Part shown: positions 52,309 to 61,304 of the stretch, in pieces
Layout of the letters: every line of letters begins with the position of its first letter
Position numbering within the stretch: the first letter of the stretch is position 1
Source: Paenibacillus_E qinlingensis_A
GTDB taxonomy: Bacteria; Bacillota; Bacilli; Paenibacillales; NBRC-103111
Direction: 5' to 3'
Assembly: GCF_031455095.1 (NCBI RefSeq)
Contig: NZ_JAVDSB010000005.1
Coordinates: 124,001 to 188,000, forward strand
Length of the DNA stretch: 64,000 bases
Position numbers and translations under genes: made by a program
The notes under the pieces: generated by a model
The model's input: only the letters and a program-made list of their open reading frames with translations
Databases searched by the model: none
What the model was told of the DNA's origin: nothing

Positions 52309-53971
52309 TAGATTGCTCCTCCTTACTGGCTTTGTGTACGTGATCTATATTGCTGCCATCCAAGCCTCCGGCTTTCCTGATTTGATCAGGTAAGGCATTA
52401 TCCATGCTGATGTTATCTTGAATGGCCATAAATTCGGGGCGCTTCTGCATTTGCCACCAGGGCGCACGGATAAGAACATCCCTAATATCCGTAGCGGATA
52501 ATGGGCCGACAGGTGATAAATAAGGAACACCGAAGGAACGAAGATTCGCCATGTGCCCGATAAGAATCATTAAGGAGAAAAAGATACCATAGAATCCAAA
52601 AACGGCGGCAGCAATAAGAATAGGAAAGCGCAGCATCCGAATGGCAATTGCGCCATTAAATCGTGGAATCGTGAAGGAAGCTATCCCTGTAATTGAAACA
52701 ACAATGACCATAGGTGCTGAAACGATGCCGGCTTGAACCGCCGCCTGCCCAACGACGAGCGCGCCCAAGATGGAAACGGCTGAGCCAACTGCCTTAGGGA
52801 GTCGAATACCGGCCTCTCGCAAAGCCTCGAAAGTGATTTCCATAATGAAGGCCTCTACAACAGACGGGAAAGGGATTGCTTCCCGTGAGGCAGCGACGCT
52901 AAGCATTAAGGCTGTTGGGAGTAGTGCTTGATGGTACGTCGTTATGGCAACATAGAGTGCAGGTGTCGTCAAAGACAGAAACATAAAGACATAACGAAGC
53001 ATACGTAAGAGTGAGCTAATCTGGAATCGTTCATAGTAATCTTCGCTAGTCTGCATAATTTGAATGAATACGAAGGGAACGATGAGTGCAAATGGGGTCC
53101 CGTCAGTTAGGATAGCAACCCGCCCTTGAAGTAAGGCGGAAGCAACTACGTCAGGACGCTCTGTATATTGCATTTGTGGAAAAGGCGAATAGGCGTCGTC
53201 TTGAATGAGCTCTTCAATCATGCCTGATTCTAGAATGGCATCAATCTTGATTTGTTCCAGTCGTTTGACGACTTCTTCAACTAAAGAAGGCATGGCTAAG
53301 TCATCCATATAGCAAACGACAAGATTCGTATTGCTTTGTTTGCCGACACACATGGATTTCATCTTGAGTTTAGGTGTTTTTAACTTGCGGCGAATCATGG
53401 AAGTGTTCGTCCGGATGCTCTCGACGAAACCTTCCTTCGGCCCGCGCACGACGGTTTCTGTTTCCGGTTCACCAACGGAACGCTTCTCTGTGCCACGGAT
53501 GCCGAGCAGAATAGCTTTCGCGTTCCCCTCAACAAGCAGAGCAGCATCGCCGCCCAAGACAGAAGTGAGTAAATCGCCATAATTATCGGAAATCTGTGTC
53601 TGAGACACGGGCAGAATCACATTCGCAATGCGTTCAATTGAAGTTTCTCCACCACCAATGAGCATGAGTGATTTCATGGTATCGTTCAGTAGTTCCGTAT
53701 TGGTTAGACCATCAACGAATAGAAGCAGGGCTGGGATATGCGGATCAATCTCGAATTCCCTCACAACGACATCGGAGCATTCCGTGAACATATCTTTAAT
53801 AAATTTATGGTTCTCATCTAACAGCAGCGAGAGCTTCGTTTTCTTAAGGTCTTCGATGAATGGAATATCGAGCGCTTGCTCCAGAGTGGGCGGGGGAGGC
53901 CCTTCACTTGATGAGTGAGATTTCCGACTTTGTAGGATGCTTTTCATCAAATATTTCGGTGTTTTGGCCAT
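52295..53971 (-). CDS. Spore germination protein, GerAA-type subunit
   Basis: A subunit of receptor 2, 558 aa. It shows VRGPKEGFVESIRTNTSMIR in the soluble part and EITFEALREAGIRLPKAVGS plus GALVVGQAAVQAGIVSAPM in the membrane part. These are much closer to the A subunit of operon 3 than to that of operon 1. The N-terminus has an extra Ser/Pro-rich segment of about 35 residues and the C-terminus a hydrophilic tail. It is the first gene of the operon, with CAGGAGG upstream. Confidence 0.9.
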   Translation of the reverse strand: MAKTPKYLMKSILQSRKSHSSSEGPPPPTLEQALDIPFIEDLKKTKLSLLLDENHKFIKDMFTECSDVVVREFEIDPHIPALLLFVDGLTNTELLNDTMKSLMLIGGGETSIERIANVILPVSQTQISDNYGDLLTSVLGGDAALLVEGNAKAILLGIRGTEKRSVGEPETETVVRGPKEGFVESIRTNTSMIRRKLKTPKLKMKSMCVGKQSNTNLVVCYMDDLAMPSLVEEVVKRLEQIKIDAILESGMIEELIQDDAYSPFPQMQYTERPDVVASALLQGRVAILTDGTPFALIVPFVFIQIMQTSEDYYERFQISSLLRMLRYVFMFLSLTTPALYVAITTYHQALLPTALMLSVAASREAIPFPSVVEAFIMEITFEALREAGIRLPKAVGSAVSILGALVVGQAAVQAGIVSAPMVIVVSITGIASFTIPRFNGAIAIRMLRFPILIAAAVFGFYGIFFSLMILIGHMANLRSFGVPYLSPVGPLSATDIRDVLIRAPWWQMQKRPEFMAIQDNISMDNALPDQIRKAGGLDGSNIDHVHKASKEEQSNDSS

Positions 53972-54158
53972 AAGCGATAGGCACCTCCTGTTACGCTGAG
54001 TTGAAGAAATAAGAATGCGTAGATTATATTCTGCGAAACAGAAGGATTTTATTACGAAAGTTGGAAAAATTTATTGTACGGGTCGTATTGGAAAGAAAAG
54101 GTATAGCACGGAAGACCTTAGCAAAAGCTATCTCAGCATGAAGATGTAGGGACTGGAG

Positions 54159-55595
54159 ATGGTGTTGTTGTTATGGGTACTGCTACTGCTGTTGTTGTTT
54201 ATATTTCAGGCAGCTACGATTCTCATTTGTGAATATAAAAGGCCTGCAAAGTCAGTCGCATGGTTAAGTATTTTGTTTATTTTTCCAATAATTGGATTTA
54301 TTATGTATGTCTTCATTGCAAGGGAATACGTTAGACGGAAGCGAGTTCATGTCCTCGCCAGTCCTTATGATGATAAACGAGAGTTCCAAGGCGCCACTTC
54401 CAAAGTCGGATCAGTCTCACAAAATGGTGTAGACAGCTTCTTGGCAGGTGAACAACGCCTACGTGAGTGGCTGCGCCACGTGCCTCATGCACCGATTACA
54501 GCATGGAATCGCGTTGAAGTACTGACGAATGCAGATGTGGCGTACGAGGCGATGCTGCAGGAAATAAGGAAGGCACAACATCATATCCACTTCGAATTCT
54601 ATACGATCCGCGATGATGCGATAGGCTTAAGATTTCAACAAGCTTTGCTTGAAAAAGCAAAGGAAGGGGTAATCGTGAGGGTCACCTATGATGGCATTGG
54701 CAGTCATTCGCTTTCGAAGGCATACACGGAGACAATGAAGCGTGCTGGGATTGCTGTTCAACCATTCTTAAAGCCGCTGATTGCGTTCTTTGATAAACGA
54801 CTGAATTATCGAAACCATCGTAAAATCGTGGTTGTGGACGGCTTGGTAGGGTTCGTAGGTGGAATCAATATTGGTAATGAATACGTAGGCGGTGATCCGA
54901 AGCTTGGTTTCTGGCGAGATACCCACCTCATGCTGCAGGGTGATTCGGTCTATGATTTACAACGAACATTCTTGACAGATTGGTTCTTTGTGAGCGGTGA
55001 GAGATTGGTTGGACACAGCTATTATCCATCTCATTCCGTGCAAGAATCGTCGTTCGTTCAAGTCATTTCTAGTGGTCCCGATGTAAGATGGGATGCTATT
55101 CAGGAGATGTATTTCGCGGGTTTGATTGCTGCTAAGCAGCGAATATGGATGACAACGCCTTATTTTATTCCTGATCCCGGCATCATAATGGCACTCAAAT
55201 CAGCGGCGATCAGTGGTGTAGATGTGCGTATTATTCTCCCTTTCAAGGCCGACTCTCTTATCGTTCAATACGCTTCAAGGTCTTTTTTACAGGAATTGCT
55301 GCAGGTTGGGGTGCGATTCTACTTGTACCGAAAAGGCTTTATTCATGCCAAAGTGATAATCGTCGATGACATCATGGCGACATCGGGGACGGCTAATGTA
55401 GATTTACGAAGCTTTTTCAGTAACTTCGAGTTGAATGCGGTGATGTTTGACGAGAAGGTGATTCGCCGTTTGGAGAGCGACTTCGAGATGGATCTGAAGG
55501 AATGTACGGAAGTTAGACTGGATGAGTTTGAGAGGCGGTCGCGAAGCGAGAAAAGGAAGGAGAGGATAGCGCGGCTATTATCTCCTTTATTCTAA
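54159..55595 (+). CDS. cls: Cardiolipin synthase
   Basis: A 478-aa membrane enzyme of the phospholipase D superfamily. Two N-terminal TM helices (residues 1-20 and 32-52) precede two HKD motifs, NHRKIVVVDGLVGFVGGINI near 220 and HAKVIIVDDIMATSGTANVD near 395. It condenses two phosphatidylglycerol molecules to cardiolipin. ATG 54159 follows AGGGA. The last residues are very basic. It is a single gene, ended by a strong shared terminator. Confidence 0.92.
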   Translation: MVLLLWVLLLLLLFIFQAATILICEYKRPAKSVAWLSILFIFPIIGFIMYVFIAREYVRRKRVHVLASPYDDKREFQGATSKVGSVSQNGVDSFLAGEQRLREWLRHVPHAPITAWNRVEVLTNADVAYEAMLQEIRKAQHHIHFEFYTIRDDAIGLRFQQALLEKAKEGVIVRVTYDGIGSHSLSKAYTETMKRAGIAVQPFLKPLIAFFDKRLNYRNHRKIVVVDGLVGFVGGINIGNEYVGGDPKLGFWRDTHLMLQGDSVYDLQRTFLTDWFFVSGERLVGHSYYPSHSVQESSFVQVISSGPDVRWDAIQEMYFAGLIAAKQRIWMTTPYFIPDPGIIMALKSAAISGVDVRIILPFKADSLIVQYASRSFLQELLQVGVRFYLYRKGFIHAKVIIVDDIMATSGTANVDLRSFFSNFELNAVMFDEKVIRRLESDFEMDLKECTEVRLDEFERRSRSEKRKERIARLLSPLF

Positions 55596-55599
55596 ATAT

Positions 55600-55631
55600 A
55601 AAAGAGTAGTTCCGCATAGAACTACTCTTTT
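55600..55631. terminator. Bidirectional terminator
   Basis: AAAAGAGTAGTTC and GAACTACTCTTTT pair perfectly around CGCATA, with T-runs on both strands. It lies between the convergent cls and LigD-type polymerase genes and covers the last codons of the latter. Confidence 0.9.
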
Positions 55632-56512
55632 AATTTCGCTAAAATAGCGTCTAAGTTTTGGGGCGAAACTCGGTCAATTAGGTCTCCATAGGTTCGTAAC
55701 CGATTCATGATGGTTAGTTGATTGAACTCGCGAGGGCTAGGATGAAGCTCGACCTCTTTCCAAAGTAATGGCGTTGAAACGGTGGCATCCTTTTTGGCGC
55801 GTGGCGTATAGGGAGCCGAGAGTGTTTTGCCATACCAATGCTGGAGATAGTCGATATAAATCTTATCACCCCGATTTTTCTTGAAGCGCTCAATAGTAAA
55901 CAGTTTTGGATGCATATTCACCGCATACGCCGCTATAAACTGCCCCACACGTCGGAGTTCTTCGAATGTATAGCCAGGTTGAATAGGAATGTAAATTTGC
56001 ACACCAGTAGCACCAGAGGTTTTGGGAACCGACTGAATACGCAGCGAATCGAGGACTTCACCTATAATAAGAGCAGCTTCCATGATGCGAGGTTCTTCCT
56101 CTAAGGTAGGGTCAATATCGATCAACCATTCCGCAGGAAGTGTTTCCCCGATGTAATGGAAAGAAGGATGAAATTCCAAGCATGTAAGATTCCCAAGCCA
56201 CATGAGCGTAGATAAGGAGTCTAAATTCACATAGTTAATACCGTCCAGCGGCGCAAGCTTAACGAAGCTGGGGACAGGATCCGGAGCATTTTTCTGATAA
56301 AATGACTTATCATCGTACCCGTGTGGAAAGCGAATCGTCGTTAAATGACGATTACGACAGTAACGTAAGAGGTACGGCGAGAGCTCACTTAACTTCGTTA
56401 GATAATCCGCTTTCGTGATGCCTAGATCAGGCCACAGCGGCTTATTCGGATTCGTGATCGTTAACTCGTTGCCTTCTACGAGAAGCGTCGCTTTCTCTGC
56501 TTTGAACGCCAT
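55622..56512 (-). CDS. ligD: LigD-type DNA polymerase domain protein
   Basis: A 296-aa stand-alone primase-polymerase of the NHEJ LigD type. NPNKPLWPDLGITKADYL near the N-terminus is a family hallmark, the catalytic Asp pair is D132 and D134 in LIDIDP, and KTSGATGVQIYIP matches the LigD nucleotide-binding motif. It fills in and extends broken ends. In many bacteria this domain is fused to the ligase; here the ligase is a separate gene 3.6 kb away on the same strand. No ku gene is in the window. Confidence 0.88.
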   Translation of the reverse strand: MAFKAEKATLLVEGNELTITNPNKPLWPDLGITKADYLTKLSELSPYLLRYCRNRHLTTIRFPHGYDDKSFYQKNAPDPVPSFVKLAPLDGINYVNLDSLSTLMWLGNLTCLEFHPSFHYIGETLPAEWLIDIDPTLEEEPRIMEAALIIGEVLDSLRIQSVPKTSGATGVQIYIPIQPGYTFEELRRVGQFIAAYAVNMHPKLFTIERFKKNRGDKIYIDYLQHWYGKTLSAPYTPRAKKDATVSTPLLWKEVELHPSPREFNQLTIMNRLRTYGDLIDRVSPQNLDAILAKLKE

Positions 56513-56605
56513 AGGTCGGGGAACTCCTTCTTAGCTTGGTCGTATCACCAATTATTGCCTAGTCAGACACTTCTCAAACGGAGTAGTAAGTGTTCCCCCT
56601 GCATG

Positions 56606-57898
56606 TCAGGCTACGACCTGCAACCATAGATACAAACCGATCAACGTGATAAGCAGTGTTGGTACCGTTAGAATGATACCTGCTTTCATATAACCGCCCC
56701 AAGTAATTTTGACACCTTTTTTGGCTAGAACATGAAGCCAGATAAGGGTTGCAAGCGAACCGATTGGCGTCATTTTCGGTCCCAGATCGGTCCCAACGAC
56801 ATTGGCGTAAATCAAGGCCTCTCTGACTATGCCGTCCGTTTGAGTACCTTGAATCGCTAGGGCATCAATCAGCACCGTCGGCAAATTGTTCATGATCGAA
56901 GAGAGGATCGCTGCAAGGAAGCCCATGCCTAAAGTGGCAACGAACAGACCTTCCCTTGAAATAATCTCGATCACATCCCCCAGCGCATCCGTGAGACCGA
57001 CATTTTTAAGCCCGTAGACCACGACATACATCCCGATAGAGAAAATGACAACGGCCCACGGAGCTTCTTTCACAATTTTTTTGGTATCCATCACAGCGCT
57101 CGTTCTGGCAATGAGTAGGAAGCCAAGTGCGGCAGCGCCAACGAGGAATGAAACCGGAACATGAAAAAATCCACTGCCAATATAAGCGATTAATAGAATA
57201 CCGAGAATCCACCAAGATAAGCGAAACAGAGGCAGATCTTTAATCGCTTCCGAAGGAGGTCTCAGCTCTGCAATATCATAGGTTTCAGGAATTTGTTTGC
57301 GATAATAAAGGTAGAGAACCAGCAAGCTTGCGCCTAATGAGAATAGACTCGTTACGAACATCCGGCTTGCATAAGTGACGAAATCGATCCCGAAAAAATC
57401 AGCAGAAAGAATGTTTACCAAATTGCTTATGACAAAAGGCAGTGACGAAGTGTCCGCGATAAAGCCGCTTGCCATAATAAAAGGAAGAATGGCGGCATCC
57501 GGTAACTTCATCGCGCGGACCATGGCTAATACGATAGGTGTAAGGATCAGGGCTGCCCCATCATTGGCAAAAAAGGCCGACACCGCTGCGCCGAGCAGGA
57601 TCACGTAGACGAACATGAGCTTGCCGTTACCTTTGGCTAAGCGTGCCATGTGGAGGGCAGACCATTCGAAGAATCCGATTCCGTCTAAGATAATGGAGAT
57701 TACAATAATACCCACAAATGCGAGCGTTGCGTTCCAGACGATGCCTGTAACTGTGGCGACATCCTGCAGGGAAACAACTTGGCAAGCGAGGGCAAGCAAA
57801 GCTCCTGCTGATGCTGTCCAACCAATGCTTAAGCCTCGCGGCTGCCAAATGACGAAGGTAATCGTAAGTAAAAAGATGAGAATAGCTAAATAAATCAT
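56606..57898 (-). CDS. arsB: Arsenic efflux membrane protein ArsB
   Basis: A 430-aa transporter with about twelve TM helices. Family motifs include FFANDGAALILTPIVLAM, FVISNLVNILSADFF and SSIMNNLPTVLIDALAI, as in ArsB/Acr-independent arsenite antiporters of the ArsB group (ion transporter superfamily). It would export arsenite or antimonite. GGAGGCTGTC precedes the ATG. There is no arsR or arsC beside it, so it is an isolated gene, and how it is regulated is not visible. Confidence 0.88.
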   Translation of the reverse strand: MIYLAILIFLLTITFVIWQPRGLSIGWTASAGALLALACQVVSLQDVATVTGIVWNATLAFVGIIVISIILDGIGFFEWSALHMARLAKGNGKLMFVYVILLGAAVSAFFANDGAALILTPIVLAMVRAMKLPDAAILPFIMASGFIADTSSLPFVISNLVNILSADFFGIDFVTYASRMFVTSLFSLGASLLVLYLYYRKQIPETYDIAELRPPSEAIKDLPLFRLSWWILGILLIAYIGSGFFHVPVSFLVGAAALGFLLIARTSAVMDTKKIVKEAPWAVVIFSIGMYVVVYGLKNVGLTDALGDVIEIISREGLFVATLGMGFLAAILSSIMNNLPTVLIDALAIQGTQTDGIVREALIYANVVGTDLGPKMTPIGSLATLIWLHVLAKKGVKITWGGYMKAGIILTVPTLLITLIGLYLWLQVVA

Positions 57899-58005
57899 GA
57901 CAGCCTCCAGATCGACAGTTAAATAAACGACGATGTAAATATCTCAAATTTATGGAGGTCTGTATAGATATAATTTTATGGAGGGGGAGGAAGTGTTCAA
58001 TTGAA

Positions 58006-58044
58006 AACATGCAGACAAGGGAATAAAACCCTAGTCTGCATGTT
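58006..58044 (-). terminator. Terminator of the GyrI-like pair
   Basis: AACATGCAGAC and GGG pair with CCC and GTCTGCATGTT. On the minus strand the stem is followed by TTTTC. It lies just after the second GyrI-like gene. Confidence 0.8.
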
Positions 58045-58052
58045 GAATACCC

Positions 58053-58529
58053 TTATTTTTTAACCACAGGCACCCAAAATTCGCCGTAGAATGTGCCATC
58101 GCCATTATCTTTGCGATAAGTCGCATTGGGACCGCCGATGTAAGCATAATCCGTGATTTGGGCCAAGACTTCGCCAAAAGCGCGGTAAGTCAACTGATCA
58201 AACAAAGTTTCCTTGTCGCCATTACCTGCGACCACGATGTACTCGCTCTCTGGAAATTCAATGATGCGCGTTGCGTCACCCACTGATTTGCCAGCTTCTA
58301 CCGCGAAATAATTCCACGGTTTACCTTGATAAACCTCATTGACTGACCATTCGCGATCATCTTTTGCGGCGTTTTTGAGCTTATTAAAGCGCCCGTCAGC
58401 CTTGAGTTTGTCCCAAAACTCGGTTTTTTCTTTTTGCATAGCTGGCATGTCTTGAAAGTTCGACTGGATTGAAAAACCATAAGCGATCAATGTGAATGAT
58501 TTCTTGTGATCAAGTGTGTAATTTGCCAT
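58053..58529 (-). CDS. GyrI-like / effector-binding domain protein, second of pair
   Basis: A 158-aa protein of the AraC effector-binding (GyrI-like) fold without a DNA-binding domain. It shares with its neighbour the order S-[YF]-x-GFG/GFS start, EFWDKLKADG, WNYFAVEAGK and EYIVVAGNGDKETLFDQLT, ending in FYGEFWVPVVK. Such stand-alone domains bind small hydrophobic or cationic ligands. AAGGAGC precedes the ATG. It is co-transcribed with the upstream paralogue. Confidence 0.8.
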   Translation of the reverse strand: MANYTLDHKKSFTLIAYGFSIQSNFQDMPAMQKEKTEFWDKLKADGRFNKLKNAAKDDREWSVNEVYQGKPWNYFAVEAGKSVGDATRIIEFPESEYIVVAGNGDKETLFDQLTYRAFGEVLAQITDYAYIGGPNATYRKDNGDGTFYGEFWVPVVKK

Positions 58530-58549
58530 GAGATTGCTCCTTACATGGA

Positions 58550-59029
58550 TTAGTTTCCTACTTTATTGGCACGAAGCGACATTTCCCCGTAGAATTCACC
58601 TGTTTCATTTGCTTTCACGAACGTTGCGTTACCAGGACCGACATATTTATACTCTTTGATTTCTTGGAGCAGGCCGCCGAATACCTTGCCTGTGATTTCG
58701 TCAGCAAGACGGTCTTTGTCAGCACCTGTCCCAGGCACGACGATGTACTCGCCAGCTAGGAAATCGAGGACGACCGCGCCTTCCACTTCGAACTCACCCA
58801 TTACGCCGAAGCCGCGCCAAGCCTTGCCGTCCACGACGTAATTGATTTGATATTCTTGCCCGTCAGTGAGTGCGAGAAGTTCAGCAAGCTTGCCATTTTC
58901 AGTGATTTCAGCTTTCTTCGCTGCTGTTTTTGCTGCATTACCTGCCCAGTCGTTAAAGTCATCAAATGTAACACCAAAACCCGTCATTTTGTAGTTTTCT
59001 GAGATTGTTTTGATTGCATAGTTAGTCAT
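58550..59029 (-). CDS. GyrI-like / effector-binding domain protein, first of pair
   Basis: A 159-aa paralogue of the next gene, with matching blocks GKAWRGFGVMGEFEVEGAVVL, EYIVVPGTGADKDRLADEIT and TGEFYGEMSLRA (each read separately). Preceded by GGAGAGAAT. It is divergent from the WYL-type regulator gene, and a perfect dyad at 59087-59103 lies between them, so it is probably controlled by that regulator. Confidence 0.8.
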   Translation of the reverse strand: MTNYAIKTISENYKMTGFGVTFDDFNDWAGNAAKTAAKKAEITENGKLAELLALTDGQEYQINYVVDGKAWRGFGVMGEFEVEGAVVLDFLAGEYIVVPGTGADKDRLADEITGKVFGGLLQEIKEYKYVGPGNATFVKANETGEFYGEMSLRANKVGN

Positions 59030-59086
59030 GTTTATTCTCTCCTTTGGGGAATGTTTTCTTCACAAGACTGATTCTATGGCTCAAAT

Positions 59087-59103
59087 GTATCAAGAAATGA
59101 TAC
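59087..59103. promoter_or_regulatory. Perfect dyad between GyrI-like genes and regulator
   Basis: GTATCA-AGAAA-TGATAC is a perfect 6-bp dyad in the 154-bp divergent gap, 58 bp from the GyrI-like start and 81 bp from the regulator start. It is the best operator candidate for the regulator at 59184. Confidence 0.55.
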
Positions 59104-59146
59104 CTTTTATTGAAAACTAAAAATTGACACTGTACATCCGTCCGTG

Positions 59147-59177
59147 CTGACATTTTAGGCTCCATATTTGATATAAT
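59147..59177 (+). promoter_or_regulatory. Possible promoter of the WYL-type regulator
   Basis: TATAAT (59172-59177) is only 7 bp before the ATG at 59184; the best -35 is CTGACA (59147-59152) with a long 19-base spacer. If used, the mRNA would be almost leaderless. TTGACA at 59124 has no matching -10. Confidence 0.35.
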
Positions 59178-59183
59178 AACATC

Positions 59184-60152
59184 ATGAAAAAAACAGAACG
59201 AGTCAACCTAATCATGCGTTATATCAATAACCGCGCGCATTTTACAATTGGTGAGATTGTCCGGGAGTTCAAGATTTCCCGCGCGACGGCAATCCGCGAT
59301 ATCGAAGAGATTCAGACGATGGGTTTTCCGTTGACGTCTGAACTTGGGCGTGGTGGTGGATACCATGTCCTGCCCAATCAATATTTACCCGCCGCTCGCT
59401 TTACGCCAGAAGAGCTGAAAGCGATTTTTATCAGCTTTATCGCCTCGAAAAATTCGCAGCTGCCTTATCTGCAAAATCGCCGCTCCATTACCGAAAAACT
59501 GATCGGTATCGCATCGCAAACCCAGCAAGACGAGCTGATTGAGCTGAATAATATCTTGCTTTTCGAAAATACAAATCCCGCCAATCCGAATCTTTTGGAG
59601 CTCGATGATGCGGCCCCCGCGGAGCTAAACCAGCTGATTTCGCTTGCTGTTCGGGATAAACATTTACGCGTGACGTATGAGTTGAGTCTTGGCTGGCCAC
59701 AGTTGCTGGACGTTTATTTGCTGCATATATTTAACTCAAATGCTCAGTGGCTGGTTGAAGTTTACGATTTGGATACGGATGAGTTTCGCTATTTACCTGT
59801 TGAGATGTTAAGGGATTCGGCCATTTCTGAGGGGAAGATGAAGTGGACTGAACAAGAGATTTTAAACAAGAAGCTGCTTCGCGCACGTGAATCCAATCTT
59901 GTTGTGAAACTGGATACGATTGGGATTCAGCGCTTTAAGCGTATGCACCCGCCTGGGATCATTTTGTCCTTAACGGGGATGTTTCAATCGAGCGGGATTT
60001 TCAATGTACAGTTGGATGTGACTGATACAGAAGCGCTGGCGTATTATGCGGATTGGCTTTTATTTTTGGGCAAAGGAGTCGAGTTTGAGCGGATTCCTGA
60101 TGAACTGCGTGTAATTTTGGAAGAGCGTTTAACTGTGTTAAAATTCCGATAA
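59184..60152 (+). CDS. HTH/WYL-type transcriptional regulator (YafY-like)
   Basis: A 322-aa regulator. Residues 1-60 hold a DeoR-like winged helix (EFKISRATAIRDIEEIQTMG) and the wing SELGRGGGYHV. A linker leads to a WYL-like ligand domain (residues 135-225) in which the WYL triad itself is not preserved (WLVEVYDLDTDEF), and a C-terminal WCX-like extension. It is divergent from the GyrI-like pair and is their likely regulator. It converges on the ligase gene with only seven bases between stops. Confidence 0.85.
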   Translation: MKKTERVNLIMRYINNRAHFTIGEIVREFKISRATAIRDIEEIQTMGFPLTSELGRGGGYHVLPNQYLPAARFTPEELKAIFISFIASKNSQLPYLQNRRSITEKLIGIASQTQQDELIELNNILLFENTNPANPNLLELDDAAPAELNQLISLAVRDKHLRVTYELSLGWPQLLDVYLLHIFNSNAQWLVEVYDLDTDEFRYLPVEMLRDSAISEGKMKWTEQEILNKKLLRARESNLVVKLDTIGIQRFKRMHPPGIILSLTGMFQSSGIFNVQLDVTDTEALAYYADWLLFLGKGVEFERIPDELRVILEERLTVLKFR

Positions 60153-60159
60153 TCCCATC

Positions 60160-61098
60160 TTACTGCTGAAATGTACAGTCAGTAATCTGTACATCAACCA
60201 AAGACTGAATACTAGGGTGTCTCATGGTTCCATTGGATGTCCACTCTAGAAATTGCACTTTTACTGTATGCTCAGGTTTAAGCCAAATGGCCTCATTACT
60301 TCTTGCTGGTTCATTGGCAAACGGTCTTTCCGAAATAATCTTTGATTGAATTAACTGAGTCAAATTTCGCCAATCATTGTTGCTTAACTTTCCGGTTCCT
60401 GCATGTCCAATGTAATGCAAATTTCCTTGATCAAACAAACCTAAGAGCAGTGCATTCACAATGCCATTTCGAAGTGTTACTCCACCTATAACTGCATATA
60501 AATCATGAAATATCTTTTTCTTTTGCCAACGTGTATCTTTCCCTCCGATTAGATACTTTCCTCGAAGGTCCTTGCTAATAACGCCTTCCATACCATGTTC
60601 TTTCATAACCTCAAATAGTTTATTTCCATCGGCAAAATTTTGCGTTATTTGTACGTTTGAGTTTGGGATAATGACCTCTTCAAGAATTTTCTGTCTATCT
60701 AGCAAAGGTCGATCTAGTAACCAAATATCGTTGTACATGACTATATCAAAAATCATATAAGTGATTGGCGTGCGACTTAATGCAAGGTCAATACTTTTTT
60801 TATTTCTTAACGATTCTCTTTTCATTACCTCGTGAAACGCGGGTTTCTTTTGGTCGAATGCGATTATTTCCCCGTCAATGATACAAGAAGTAGCGGAGCA
60901 ATAGGTTTGAATGGCTAATAACTCAGGATATTGGTTGGTTCGATCATTTTGTTTGCGATTCATTAATCGAACCTCATGACCATCAAAATAAGTTAGCATC
61001 CTCACGCCATCCCATTTTATTTGTGTTATCCAGTCACTTGACGTTGGTATTATTTCTGTGCGTATGGGCTCGAAGGGGGCTATTGGATGTAGTTTCAT
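60160..61098 (-). CDS. ATP-dependent DNA ligase (LigD ligase domain)
   Basis: A 312-aa stand-alone ligase. The adenylated Lys is K28 in TQIKWDGVRML, motif III is in CIIDGEIIAFD, motif IV EGVISKDLRGKY and motif V WQKKKI, followed by an OB-fold with HIGHAGTG-like YIGHAGTGKLS. It seals breaks with ATP and fits bacterial NHEJ. ATG 61098 is preceded by TTGGAGA; an in-frame ATG at 61137 lacks a ribosome site. The LigD-type polymerase gene lies at 55.6 kb. Confidence 0.88.
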   Translation of the reverse strand: MKLHPIAPFEPIRTEIIPTSSDWITQIKWDGVRMLTYFDGHEVRLMNRKQNDRTNQYPELLAIQTYCSATSCIIDGEIIAFDQKKPAFHEVMKRESLRNKKSIDLALSRTPITYMIFDIVMYNDIWLLDRPLLDRQKILEEVIIPNSNVQITQNFADGNKLFEVMKEHGMEGVISKDLRGKYLIGGKDTRWQKKKIFHDLYAVIGGVTLRNGIVNALLLGLFDQGNLHYIGHAGTGKLSNNDWRNLTQLIQSKIISERPFANEPARSNEAIWLKPEHTVKVQFLEWTSNGTMRHPSIQSLVDVQITDCTFQQ

Positions 61099-61235
61099 GA
61101 ATGTCTCCAAGTATGTTTTACTTTCCATTATTTCCATTATGAGAAGAGAGAAACATGTAAGATGAGATGAAATTCATTTATCAAACAAAGCACACCAATG
61201 CTTTTTTGTTAAAATACACCTGCAAAGGAAACAAC

Positions 61236-61266
61236 TGAATAGCCTAATGGATTTGAGAGCATAACA
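61236..61266 (+). promoter_or_regulatory. Putative SigG (forespore) promoter of germination operon 3
   Basis: TGAATA (61236-61241) and CATAACA (61260-61266) are 18 bases apart, close to the SigG consensus of Bacillus (TGAATA, CATACTA). It lies about 40 bp before the A-subunit start, as expected for a gerA-type operon made in the forespore. Confidence 0.5.
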
Positions 61267-61304
61267 ATACGTAAATGAATGTGGGAAGAAAAGGAGAGTT
61301 AGGC

